A program made the translations under genes and the position numbers. Below, one piece after another: positions 7,994-15,017 of a DNA stretch of 26,630 nt (position 1 is its first letter; each line of letters starts with the position of its first letter). The stretch is from the NCBI GenBank assembly GCA_031555145.1, contig JAVBUR010000105.1, positions 1 to 26,630 on the forward strand, written 5' to 3'. The notes beneath the pieces were generated by a model. That model saw nothing but the letters and a program-made list of their open reading frames with translations. It had not been told where the DNA came from and did no database searches. This DNA comes from JAJDIA01 sp031555145. GTDB taxonomy: Bacteria > Bacteroidota > Bacteroidia > Bacteroidales > Tannerellaceae.

Positions 7994-9595
7994 TTAGTTC
8001 ACTGTAGTCCCCTCTTCGGTGCCTGCCAGTGCTTTTCCGTCTACCACGACGTTGGCCGATTGTTTCACGGTCAGCGCGGGTCCCTTACGGGCATGGATGG
8101 TGACATCTGTAAAGGTCACATCCTCGGTTTGCAGCAATTCGGCACCTAAGGTAGCGGAAATTATGACATTTTCCACACGAATGTCCTGAATTTTCATCTC
8201 AGGCAGTCCATTAAAGTACATCGCCCGGCGGGCGCCATCGCAACGGACGTTGCGGATGGAGATATGCCGGAAGGACGGAGTCTCTTCAGTGACAGGGGTT
8301 AAGTCGCTGTTTGTCAGGCGTCCATGGGCGAGGTCTTCCGAAGCCGACTTCCCGCTGTAGAAGAGATCGAACAGCAGGGGCTCGGTGGGAATATTAATCA
8401 TGTTAATATTTTCAATCCAGATATTTTCTACCACGCCGCCACGTCCCCGGGTGCTCTTGAAGCGCAATCCCACGTCGGTACCGAGGAAGAGGCAGTCGGC
8501 TACATATATATTATTGACGCCGCCCGACATTTCACTGCCTACTACGAAGCCACCATGTCCGTGAAGTACCGTGTTGCGGCGGATCACTACGTTGCTGCAG
8601 GGCTCGTTGCGGTCGCGGCCGTCTTTGTCCTTGCCCGATTTGAGGCAGATAGCATCGTCGCCCACGTCGAAGAGGTTGTCTACGATCAGGGCATTGGTAC
8701 ACGATTCGAGGTCGAGGCCGTCGCCATTTTGCGAATACCAGGGGTTGAATACTTTCAGTCCGGCTATAATCACGTTCTCGCATGAGAGCGGGTGGAGACA
8801 CCAGGCCGGAGAGTTACGGAAGGTCACGCCTTCGAGCAGCACGCCTTTGCAGTTGGCGATGCTTACCATTACGGGGCGCAACCAGTGGTGGATGGCTTCC
8901 CATTCGGCGTCGGTGGTGAGGTCTTGCGGGTTGTTGAAGGAGTCGCTCAGGTCGTGGCCTCGCTTGGATTCCTCGCTTGGATACCAGGTGTTGGTCTTTT
9001 CGTCCAACAATCCGCCTGAGGCGATAAGGCTGCGCCACTGGCTGTCGGTTAGCTTGTCTTTCTTGACGAAACGCCAGGCATCGCCCGAACCGTCGAACAC
9101 GCCTTCGCCCGTAATGGCGATATTCTGTACGTTGCGTGCGTGGATAGGAGAGGTGGCACGGCGGGTATTGAGTCCTTCAAAAGATGTTTCGATAATGGGG
9201 TAGGCTTTCGGGTCGGGATTGAACAGGACGAGGGAGTTGGCTTCTGCATGCAGGTCGATATTGTCCAACAGGCGGATTACGCCCGTTTTCCAGATCCCTG
9301 CGGGGATGACCACCCGTCCGCCGCCTTGTGCAGACACTGTTTCGATGGCTTTGTTGATGGCAGCCGTGTTGTCGGTAATTCCGTCGCCGATGGCTCCGAA
9401 GTCGGTGATGGCAACTGTCCGGTCGGGGAATTGCGGCCGTTCGATGACGGGCATGTCGAAGGGTAAGTTACGCTGGTCATCGGCATAGTTGTCGCCTGCT
9501 GCTGTTGCTTCTCCGCCTGTTGCCGTCCGGCAACCGTTGAGGCAAAGTGCGACGATCGCCGCCAGTAGTACTTGTTGTGTGAAGTGTCGTTTCAT
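7994..9595 (-). CDS. GH28 polygalacturonase, lipoprotein
   Basis: The 533-residue right-handed beta-helix hydrolase is predicted to cleave alpha-1,4-galacturonosyl linkages. A lipoprotein signal ends at Cys22 (CLNGC). A pectate-lyase-3-like start, DFGAIGDGITDNTAAINKAI, lies at 65-84. GH28 motifs follow: NGDGLD (Asp292, Asp295), GDDA (Asp313, Asp314), GHGG (His347) and RFK (Arg378, Lys380). Residues after Cys22 (RTATGG) lack the acidic stretch often seen in surface-exported Bacteroidetes lipoproteins, so a periplasmic site is as likely as a surface one; this is inference. It is first in the leftward operon, linking polymer cleavage with galacturonate catabolism. Exo or endo action and xylogalacturonan or rhamnogalacturonan specificity cannot be told. 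Confidence 0.93.
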   Translation of the reverse strand: MKRHFTQQVLLAAIVALCLNGCRTATGGEATAAGDNYADDQRNLPFDMPVIERPQFPDRTVAITDFGAIGDGITDNTAAINKAIETVSAQGGGRVVIPAGIWKTGVIRLLDNIDLHAEANSLVLFNPDPKAYPIIETSFEGLNTRRATSPIHARNVQNIAITGEGVFDGSGDAWRFVKKDKLTDSQWRSLIASGGLLDEKTNTWYPSEESKRGHDLSDSFNNPQDLTTDAEWEAIHHWLRPVMVSIANCKGVLLEGVTFRNSPAWCLHPLSCENVIIAGLKVFNPWYSQNGDGLDLESCTNALIVDNLFDVGDDAICLKSGKDKDGRDRNEPCSNVVIRRNTVLHGHGGFVVGSEMSGGVNNIYVADCLFLGTDVGLRFKSTRGRGGVVENIWIENINMINIPTEPLLFDLFYSGKSASEDLAHGRLTNSDLTPVTEETPSFRHISIRNVRCDGARRAMYFNGLPEMKIQDIRVENVIISATLGAELLQTEDVTFTDVTIHARKGPALTVKQSANVVVDGKALAGTEEGTTVN

Positions 9596-9622
9596 GGTAT
9601 TATCATTTTGTCATTTTGTCAT
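9592..9622 (-). promoter_or_regulatory. Chain of three ATGA-overlapping mini-ORFs in the GH28 leader
   Basis: Three tandem 8-mers (TCATTTTG, TCATTTTG, TCATTTTT; plus strand 9603-9626) precede the GH28 start. On the coding strand they create the mini-ORFs Met-Thr-Lys-stop (9622-9611), Met-Thr-Lys-stop (9614-9603) and Met-Ile-Ile-Pro-stop (9606-9592). Each stop overlaps the next ATG as ATGA, and the last overlaps the GH28 ATG at 9595-9593. A termination-reinitiation or leader role is possible. It may also be a chance product of the octamer repeat. Confidence 0.5.
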
Positions 9623-9636
9623 TTTTATTCCGACTG

Positions 9637-9644
9637 CAATATTA
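9637..9644 (-). promoter_or_regulatory. -7 box for the leftward GH28-uxa operon
   Basis: The coding-strand sequence TAATATTG matches the Bacteroides -7 consensus TAnnTTTG with one mismatch. Transcription would start near 9630-9633, leaving a leader of about 35 nt. Exactly 24 nt separate it from TTTA inside the upstream operator (9664-9704), the same spacing found at the divergent susC promoter. That equality is the main reason to trust it. Confidence 0.6.
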
Positions 9645-9663
9645 CCTACATTCATCTGCGCTC

Positions 9664-9704
9664 ATGTCTAAAGATTGTTTCAATAGGGGGAGAAATTGGT
9701 CAAT
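9664..9704 (-). promoter_or_regulatory. Candidate activator site, left copy
   Basis: Bases 9664-9679, ATGTCTAAAGATTGTT, occur in perfect reverse complement at 9857-9872. The similarity continues to 9704 (33 of 41 positions), including shared TAGGGG, AAATT-like and TCAAT blocks. It is placed upstream of the leftward -7 box at the same distance as the other copy from the susC -7 box. This is a plausible binding site for the AraC-type output domain of the local HTCS; binding is inferred. Confidence 0.6.
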
Positions 9705-9737
9705 CGGGTTGAACGAACAATTATTACAGGGGGAGGT

Positions 9738-9797
9738 GTGAAATCATATAGCGTCGCTGCGCTCTTTAGGAATGATTTAGACACTATATGGTTTCAC
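9738..9797. promoter_or_regulatory. Central palindrome between divergent promoters
   Basis: GTGAAATCATATAG (9738-9751) pairs with CTATATGGTTTCAC (9784-9797) at 13 of 14 positions, and a further GTC/GAC pair lies just inside. Its centre (9767.5) coincides with the centre of the outer inverted repeat (9768), so the two dyads are concentric. It could be a protein site shared by both promoters or, if transcribed, a hairpin. It has no T run and is not a convincing terminator. Confidence 0.6.
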
Positions 9798-9831
9798 TTT
9801 TCTTTTCTGCCAAAAACCGGTATTTATTGGT

Positions 9832-9872
9832 ATTGATCAAATTTTACCCCTAAATGAACAATCTTTAGACAT
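9832..9872 (+). promoter_or_regulatory. Candidate activator site, right copy
   Basis: This is the reverse-complement partner of 9664-9704. AACAATCTTTAGACAT (9857-9872) is the perfect 16-nt core. It lies 24 nt (from TTTA at 9864-9867) upstream of the susC -7 box, in the region where an activator would touch RNA polymerase. No other perfect copy of the core was noticed elsewhere in the window. Confidence 0.6.
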
Positions 9873-9891
9873 CCACTTGTCGGGGCTGTCC

Positions 9892-9899
9892 TATCTTTG
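9892..9899 (+). promoter_or_regulatory. -7 box for susCD
   Basis: TATCTTTG is a perfect match to TAnnTTTG. Transcription would start near 9904-9906, about 30 nt before the chosen susC ATG at 9936. No clear -33 TTTG element is present at the usual distance, as expected for a promoter that depends on an activator bound at 9832-9872. Confidence 0.7.
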
Positions 9900-9935
9900 C
9901 ATCAAAGTAGAACAACATTTAAATCTATCTACCAG

Positions 9936-12900
9936 ATGAACAAACTAAAAAATTCAACCAATGTACGCAAGTGCGTAGCGACGCTCCTCCTGAGTGTCGT
10001 CTGTATGATTGGGTTCGCGCAGACACGACAGGTGTCAGGTACCGTTTCCGACGAGACCGGAGAACCCATGATCGGTGTCAACGTAATCGTAAAAGGAACA
10101 ACCAACGGCTCCATGACCGACCTGGACGGAAACTATTCGATCCAGAATGTGGAAAGCGGCGCTGTGCTGACTGTGTCTTATATCGGTTATGTATCACAAC
10201 AACTTCCCATCGGAAGTCAGTCTGTTATTAATATTGTATTAAAGGAAGACTTGCAGGCCCTCGACGAGATCGTGGTGGTCGGCTACGGTGTTCAGAAGAA
10301 GAGCGACTTGACAGGTTCTGTCGGATCCGTTGCCAGCGAGAAACTGGTGGCAAAGGGTTCGACTACCGTGATGGAATCTCTCCAGGGACAGGTGCCGGGC
10401 GTTGATATCTCACAATCTTCCAGTCGCGTAGGTGAGAAGTTTAGCATCCAGATCCGTGGTAAGAGTTCCTTGCAAGGTGGTGATCCGCTGTATGTAGTGG
10501 ACGGTGTGGTGGTAAACGACATCAACTTCCTGAACCCTTCTGATATCGAAAAGATCGACATCCTGAAAGATGCTTCTTCTACCGCTATCTACGGTTCGCG
10601 TGCTACGAACGGTGTTGTGTTGGTAACCACCAAACAGGCCAAAACCGGTCAGGCAGACGGACATGTGTCTGTCTCTTACGACGGTTATGTGGGTGTGAAG
10701 CAAGTAGCCCGTATGCCTGAATTTATGGACGGGGTGGAATGGATGGACTTCCGTTATATGAAATATACTACGCCGGTACTGGATGCCAGCAAGAAATATG
10801 TAGTGAACAACGGCAAGATGGCGATGGAACTCACTGCCGGTAACCTGGCTTCCGTATGGAATGACAGCGGTAAGAACATCAGTACCAAGATGCGTGAACA
10901 ATATCAAAATCGCGACTTCAACAACTGGCCCGACCTGGTGATCGAAGACGGTATCCAGCAGAACCATTTCATCAACGTAGCCGGTAACAGCAAGAATACA
11001 TCTTATCGTATGGGCGTAGGTTATCAGCAGGAAGACGGTTTGATGGGTGACGGCTACCAACGTTTCAATATCAAGACTGCTATCGATGGCAAACTCAGCA
11101 GCCGCGTAATGGCCGGTTTGTCTGTCAACCTTGCCATGACCGATCAGGATCTCGGTAGCAAACGTGCCGTGCAGGAAGCTTTCCGTGCCAATGACTACTG
11201 GTTGCCTTACAATACCGAAACCGGAGAACTCAACTATATGCCGGGTAAAGACCTTGCTCCCGGACAGGCAACAAGCCTTACGTTCCCCGCTGGTTTCTCT
11301 TCTTCTGTCAGCCCGCTGATCGATAAGGAAAACTCGAAAGACAATACCCGCATCTACGACGCGTTGGCAAACATTTACTTGCAATATCAGCCGATCGACG
11401 CAGTGATCTTCAAGACCACATTCTCTCCCACGTTCCGCAGTAGCCGTCGTGGAGAATTCTACGGAGGACTTTCTTCCGAACGTGCTTCTACCTACAATGC
11501 TACCACTGCACCTGCCGGTGTATCCCTCGCTACACTGACCGACAAACAATGGTTTAGCTATACCTGGGATACACAGGTGAACTATATGAAGGAAATAGGC
11601 CACCACAGCTTCAATGCTATGGGACTTGTCAGTGTGTATGATGCACAGTTCGAAAGTTCCGGTTTCTCTTCAGTCGGCGTATTGCCGGGTACTGACTGGT
11701 ACAATATGGGTTCAGGCTCTACTATTCAGGAACCGTTCAGTTCGTACAGTGAAATCTCCATGCTTTCGTATGCGCTCCGTTTGAACTATAGCTACATGGG
11801 TAAATATCTGGCTACATTGTCTTCTCGTTGGGACGGTAGCTCCAAGTTCCAGGACGGCAACAAATGGGGTATGTTCCCCTCTATGGCACTGGCTTGGCGT
11901 ATGAGCGAAGAAGACTTTATGAAGAGTGGTGCTTCCTGGATCAGCAACCTGAAATGGCGTGCCAGCCTTGGTTACACCGGTAACAACGCTGTCGTAGGCG
12001 CTTATGACACACAGTCGCTTGCCAGTACTTTATATTATTATGGATACGGCGCCACCAATGCCAAGGGTTACGGCCCGAATGGTTTGGTGAACGAACAACT
12101 CACCTGGGAAAAGACAACGGAAGTGAACCTTGGTCTCGACTTCGGTTTCTTCGACGGACGCGTGAGCGGTACATTGGACGTATACAACCGTGATTCAAAA
12201 GACTTGTTGATGGAACAGAAACTGTTGATCGAACAGGGCGCTTCCAACGGCTCGATGTGGGCAAATATCGGTAAGGTACGCAACCGCGGTCTCGAAGCCA
12301 TGGTGAAGACCATCAACGTAAGCACGAAGGATTGGTACTGGGAAACGGTATTCTCTTTCTCTACCAACAAGAACTCCATCCTCGAACTTCAGGGCGGTAA
12401 GGAAGATATGCGTGCACAGCGCTGGTTCATCGGTCAGCCGATCGACGTGATCTTCGACCTCCAGGAAGCCGGTATCTGTACGAAAGAAATGGCTTCGGAC
12501 GCACAGTATCAGAAATATGGTTACTTCGAAGGTGCTATGACCTACGTGGACCAGAACAACGACGGTAAGATCGACGACCAGGACCGCACGATCCTCGGAC
12601 ACGTACTGCCTTCATGGACAGGTACATTTTCTACTTCCGTTGCCTGGAAGAATTGGGATCTCTCGTTGGCTATCAATACCCGTCAAGGCGGAAAGACATA
12701 CAGCCCGTTCATGGACGAATTCACCGACTACTCCGACCGCGGACGTACGAAGCTGAAAATGGACTTCTACATTCCCGAAGGCGCGCCGATCTTCAATACC
12801 TATATCGATGCCAACGGCTTGTTGCAGTCTGACCGCACCGTTACGGCTACCTCCACTCATTATGGAACCTACCCGTACCCGACCAACGACGCAGCTATCA

Positions 12901-13196
12901 ACCACGGTGGCGGCAAGGGCTGGCGTACAGGTAAGAACACCGAATTCAACGCTAATGGCGTAGTAGATAACTCATTCGTGAAAGTTAAGAATATTACCGT
13001 AGGTTATACCTTCGATAAGAACCTGCTCAAGAAGGCTAATATCCAGAGCCTGCGTGTGTATGCCAACGTCCTCAACCCGTTCACGTTCACCAACTATAAA
13101 GGTTTTGATCCTGAATGGGCCGGTGCTCGCATCGACGACGGTACGGGTGGTCCCAGTTCTATCACCTATCAGGTAGGTCTTAACGTAAAATTCTAA
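9936..13196 (+). CDS. SusC-like TonB-dependent outer-membrane transporter
   Basis: The 1086-residue protein imports pectic oligosaccharides across the outer membrane with TonB energy. It has a signal peptide (about 1-29, ending FAQT) and a carboxypeptidase-regulatory-like domain (about 32-103) with SGTVSDETGEPMIGVNV. A TonB-box-like DEIVVVGYG follows at 110-118. The plug carries IRGKSSLQGGDPLYVVDGVVV and STAIYGSRATNGVVLVTTK, and the beta-barrel ends in VGLNVKF. A loop with DQNNDGKIDDQD resembles a calcium-binding loop. I chose ATG 9936; an in-frame ATG at 9897 lies inside the -7 box and would put 13 extra residues before the signal peptide. susD follows after 20 nt. Confidence 0.95.
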   Translation: MNKLKNSTNVRKCVATLLLSVVCMIGFAQTRQVSGTVSDETGEPMIGVNVIVKGTTNGSMTDLDGNYSIQNVESGAVLTVSYIGYVSQQLPIGSQSVINIVLKEDLQALDEIVVVGYGVQKKSDLTGSVGSVASEKLVAKGSTTVMESLQGQVPGVDISQSSSRVGEKFSIQIRGKSSLQGGDPLYVVDGVVVNDINFLNPSDIEKIDILKDASSTAIYGSRATNGVVLVTTKQAKTGQADGHVSVSYDGYVGVKQVARMPEFMDGVEWMDFRYMKYTTPVLDASKKYVVNNGKMAMELTAGNLASVWNDSGKNISTKMREQYQNRDFNNWPDLVIEDGIQQNHFINVAGNSKNTSYRMGVGYQQEDGLMGDGYQRFNIKTAIDGKLSSRVMAGLSVNLAMTDQDLGSKRAVQEAFRANDYWLPYNTETGELNYMPGKDLAPGQATSLTFPAGFSSSVSPLIDKENSKDNTRIYDALANIYLQYQPIDAVIFKTTFSPTFRSSRRGEFYGGLSSERASTYNATTAPAGVSLATLTDKQWFSYTWDTQVNYMKEIGHHSFNAMGLVSVYDAQFESSGFSSVGVLPGTDWYNMGSGSTIQEPFSSYSEISMLSYALRLNYSYMGKYLATLSSRWDGSSKFQDGNKWGMFPSMALAWRMSEEDFMKSGASWISNLKWRASLGYTGNNAVVGAYDTQSLASTLYYYGYGATNAKGYGPNGLVNEQLTWEKTTEVNLGLDFGFFDGRVSGTLDVYNRDSKDLLMEQKLLIEQGASNGSMWANIGKVRNRGLEAMVKTINVSTKDWYWETVFSFSTNKNSILELQGGKEDMRAQRWFIGQPIDVIFDLQEAGICTKEMASDAQYQKYGYFEGAMTYVDQNNDGKIDDQDRTILGHVLPSWTGTFSTSVAWKNWDLSLAINTRQGGKTYSPFMDEFTDYSDRGRTKLKMDFYIPEGAPIFNTYIDANGLLQSDRTVTATSTHYGTYPYPTNDAAINHGGGKGWRTGKNTEFNANGVVDNSFVKVKNITVGYTFDKNLLKKANIQSLRVYANVLNPFTFTNYKGFDPEWAGARIDDGTGGPSSITYQVGLNVKF

Positions 13197-13216
13197 TCCA
13201 TTAAAAACGAATCAAC

Positions 13217-14860
13217 ATGAATAAGATAACAATATGGGCCGCAGCCCTCGCACTGCTTGCCACCACCGCCTGCGACGACTTCCTCGAACAAGACAACCGC
13301 GGCAACATCGGCCAGCCCTCTTATTATACCACGGCAGACGGCTTCAAGAGCCTCTCCAATGCTTCTTACAGCTCGCTCCGTACGCTGTTCGGCGGCGATC
13401 CCTGGCTGTATGAATGCGGAACCGACCTCTATGCCAACGGTCGTACCTCCCTGCCAGCAGGTCTGGGTACTTATGGCAACTCGCTGACATCAGCCAATGC
13501 TGAAGTAGCTACGTTCTACTCCGATTACTACAAAGCCATTTCTCTGGCTAACGATGTGATCTACTGGGGAGGTACGTCTTCAGACAACGCCCGCCTTGTA
13601 GCCGAAGCCCGTGGCCTGCGTGCCATGTATTACCTCCAACTTGTGCAGCAGTTTGGCGGTGTGCCTCTGATTATCGAACGTAATGCATCTCCTATTACGG
13701 AAGTAGCCCGTGCGTCGGCTGAGAATGTGTATGCATTTATCATCAGCGAGTTCACCGAATTGTCCGGTTCTTCGTCTGCTTTGGCTGATAAATCTACCGG
13801 TGCCAGTTTCGGTCACTTCGACAAACGTGCCGCTATGCACTTCCTGGCAAAGGCATACCTGAACCGTGGATATGAAACATTCGGTAGCTCTGCCGACTTT
13901 ACAGCAGCCAAAGATGCAGCCGACAAGGCCATCAACGGTTTGCAACTGACCACTCCGTTCGCTACCTTATTTAATATGTCGAACGAAGCCAATGACGAGA
14001 TCATCTTCTCCGTACAATACAGCATCGGCTCTGTGGAGAGCGATACAAAAGGTAACAAGCAACAGGCTAACTTTGGCGCTTACCTCGACGGTCCGGAAAA
14101 GGGACACAAATACACCACATCTACATTGACGCCCACCCTGCGTATGCACCAGCTTTTTGCCTCTTCCCCAGCCGACGAACGTTACGACGGTACCTTTATG
14201 CAGGAGCTGCGTACCAGCTATTGGGACTTCTACGATGCTGGTAAGAAGAATACCAGTACGGTGCTTTACTACTACGCTCCGCCCTGGGCTTCCGACGAAG
14301 CATCGATCGCTGCCTGGCGTGCCGCTCTGCCGAGCCATGCAACAGCTGTGGTCGTTCCGATGACCGAAGAAGGCCCGAACGTAGGTGGCAAGGTCACTGC
14401 TTACACATCAAAAATGCGTGAGGACGTGTACGGCGTAGCTTCTTTCCGTAAGTTCGACGACACCGACCGCAAGTCTACTTTCTCGCAGACTGCCTCCATG
14501 CACGACATCTTTTTGGCCCGCGTTGCCGAAACATACCTGATCGCTGCCGAAGCACTGATCAAAGCAGGTAAGCAAGCTGATGCCCTCACATATGTGAACG
14601 CTGTTCGTAACCGTGCGAAAGCCACACCGGCTGTAGCCGCCGATATGACGATCGACTACCTGCTCGACGAACGTGCCCGTGAACTGGCTGGTGAATACCA
14701 CCGTTGGGCCGACCTTCGCCGTACCGGCAAACTGGCCGAGTATGCCGAAAAATACAATCCCGACATCGCTGTAGGTAACGTCGGACAGAAAACCCTCCGC
14801 CCCATTCCGCAAACAGCCCGCGAACTCAATCCGGCGCTGACACAGAACCCGGGCTATTGA
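13217..14860 (+). CDS. SusD-like glycan-binding lipoprotein
   Basis: The 547-residue partner of the SusC transporter binds oligosaccharide at the cell surface and acts as the lid of the transporter. A lipoprotein signal ends at Cys19 (LATTAC), followed by DDFLEQD; this acidic start is common in surface-exposed Bacteroidetes lipoproteins. The SusD N-terminal region contains AEARGLRAMYYLQLVQQFGGVPLI. The C-terminal part has YLIAAEALIKAGKQADALTYVNAVRNRA and the family ending LLDERARELAGEYHRWADLRR. It lies 20 nt after susC. No separate SusE/F-type binding protein follows. Confidence 0.95.
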   Translation: MNKITIWAAALALLATTACDDFLEQDNRGNIGQPSYYTTADGFKSLSNASYSSLRTLFGGDPWLYECGTDLYANGRTSLPAGLGTYGNSLTSANAEVATFYSDYYKAISLANDVIYWGGTSSDNARLVAEARGLRAMYYLQLVQQFGGVPLIIERNASPITEVARASAENVYAFIISEFTELSGSSSALADKSTGASFGHFDKRAAMHFLAKAYLNRGYETFGSSADFTAAKDAADKAINGLQLTTPFATLFNMSNEANDEIIFSVQYSIGSVESDTKGNKQQANFGAYLDGPEKGHKYTTSTLTPTLRMHQLFASSPADERYDGTFMQELRTSYWDFYDAGKKNTSTVLYYYAPPWASDEASIAAWRAALPSHATAVVVPMTEEGPNVGGKVTAYTSKMREDVYGVASFRKFDDTDRKSTFSQTASMHDIFLARVAETYLIAAEALIKAGKQADALTYVNAVRNRAKATPAVAADMTIDYLLDERARELAGEYHRWADLRRTGKLAEYAEKYNPDIAVGNVGQKTLRPIPQTARELNPALTQNPGY

Positions 14861-14918
14861 TACCGCATTCTTGTAGTATAGTAATATAGATTTAGACCAA
14901 CGATTGTGATGTAAGTTT

Positions 14919-14960
14919 GCCCCGCGTGTAAAGCTCAAGCCCACGCGGGGCTTCTTTTTT
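14919..14960 (+). terminator. Rho-independent terminator after susD
   Basis: GCCCCGCGTG (14919-14928) pairs perfectly with CACGCGGGGC (14942-14951), giving a 10-bp GC-rich stem with a 13-base loop. It is followed at once by TTCTTTTTT (14952-14960). It ends the susCD transcript 58 nt past the susD stop. Its T tract may double as the upstream part of the next promoter. Confidence 0.88.
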
Positions 14961-14982
14961 CATGAACTATCCGTGAATTACG

Positions 14983-14990
14983 TACCTTTG
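14983..14990 (+). promoter_or_regulatory. -7 box for the CE12-CE8 gene
   Basis: TACCTTTG fits TAnnTTTG exactly and lies 27 nt before the ATG at 15018. The T tract of the preceding terminator (up to 14960) ends about 22 nt upstream, where a T-rich -33 element would sit. So this gene probably starts its own transcript right after susCD ends. Confidence 0.65.
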
Positions 14991-15017
14991 TACGCGTATA
15001 AAACACCATACAACAAT

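Noticed and set aside
9897..9935. Earlier in-frame ATG for susC
   Set aside because: It overlaps the -7 promoter box and would add 13 residues in front of a normal signal peptide; ATG 9936 fits better.
14889..14897. GATTTAGAC, also at 9774-9782, resembling TTTAGAC in the operator core
   Set aside because: A 7-9 base match recurs by chance about this often in a window of this size, and the flanks do not match the 41-bp element.
14973..15017. GTG start 15 codons upstream for the esterase fusion
   Set aside because: It lies before the predicted transcription start and would hide the signal peptide behind a polar extension.
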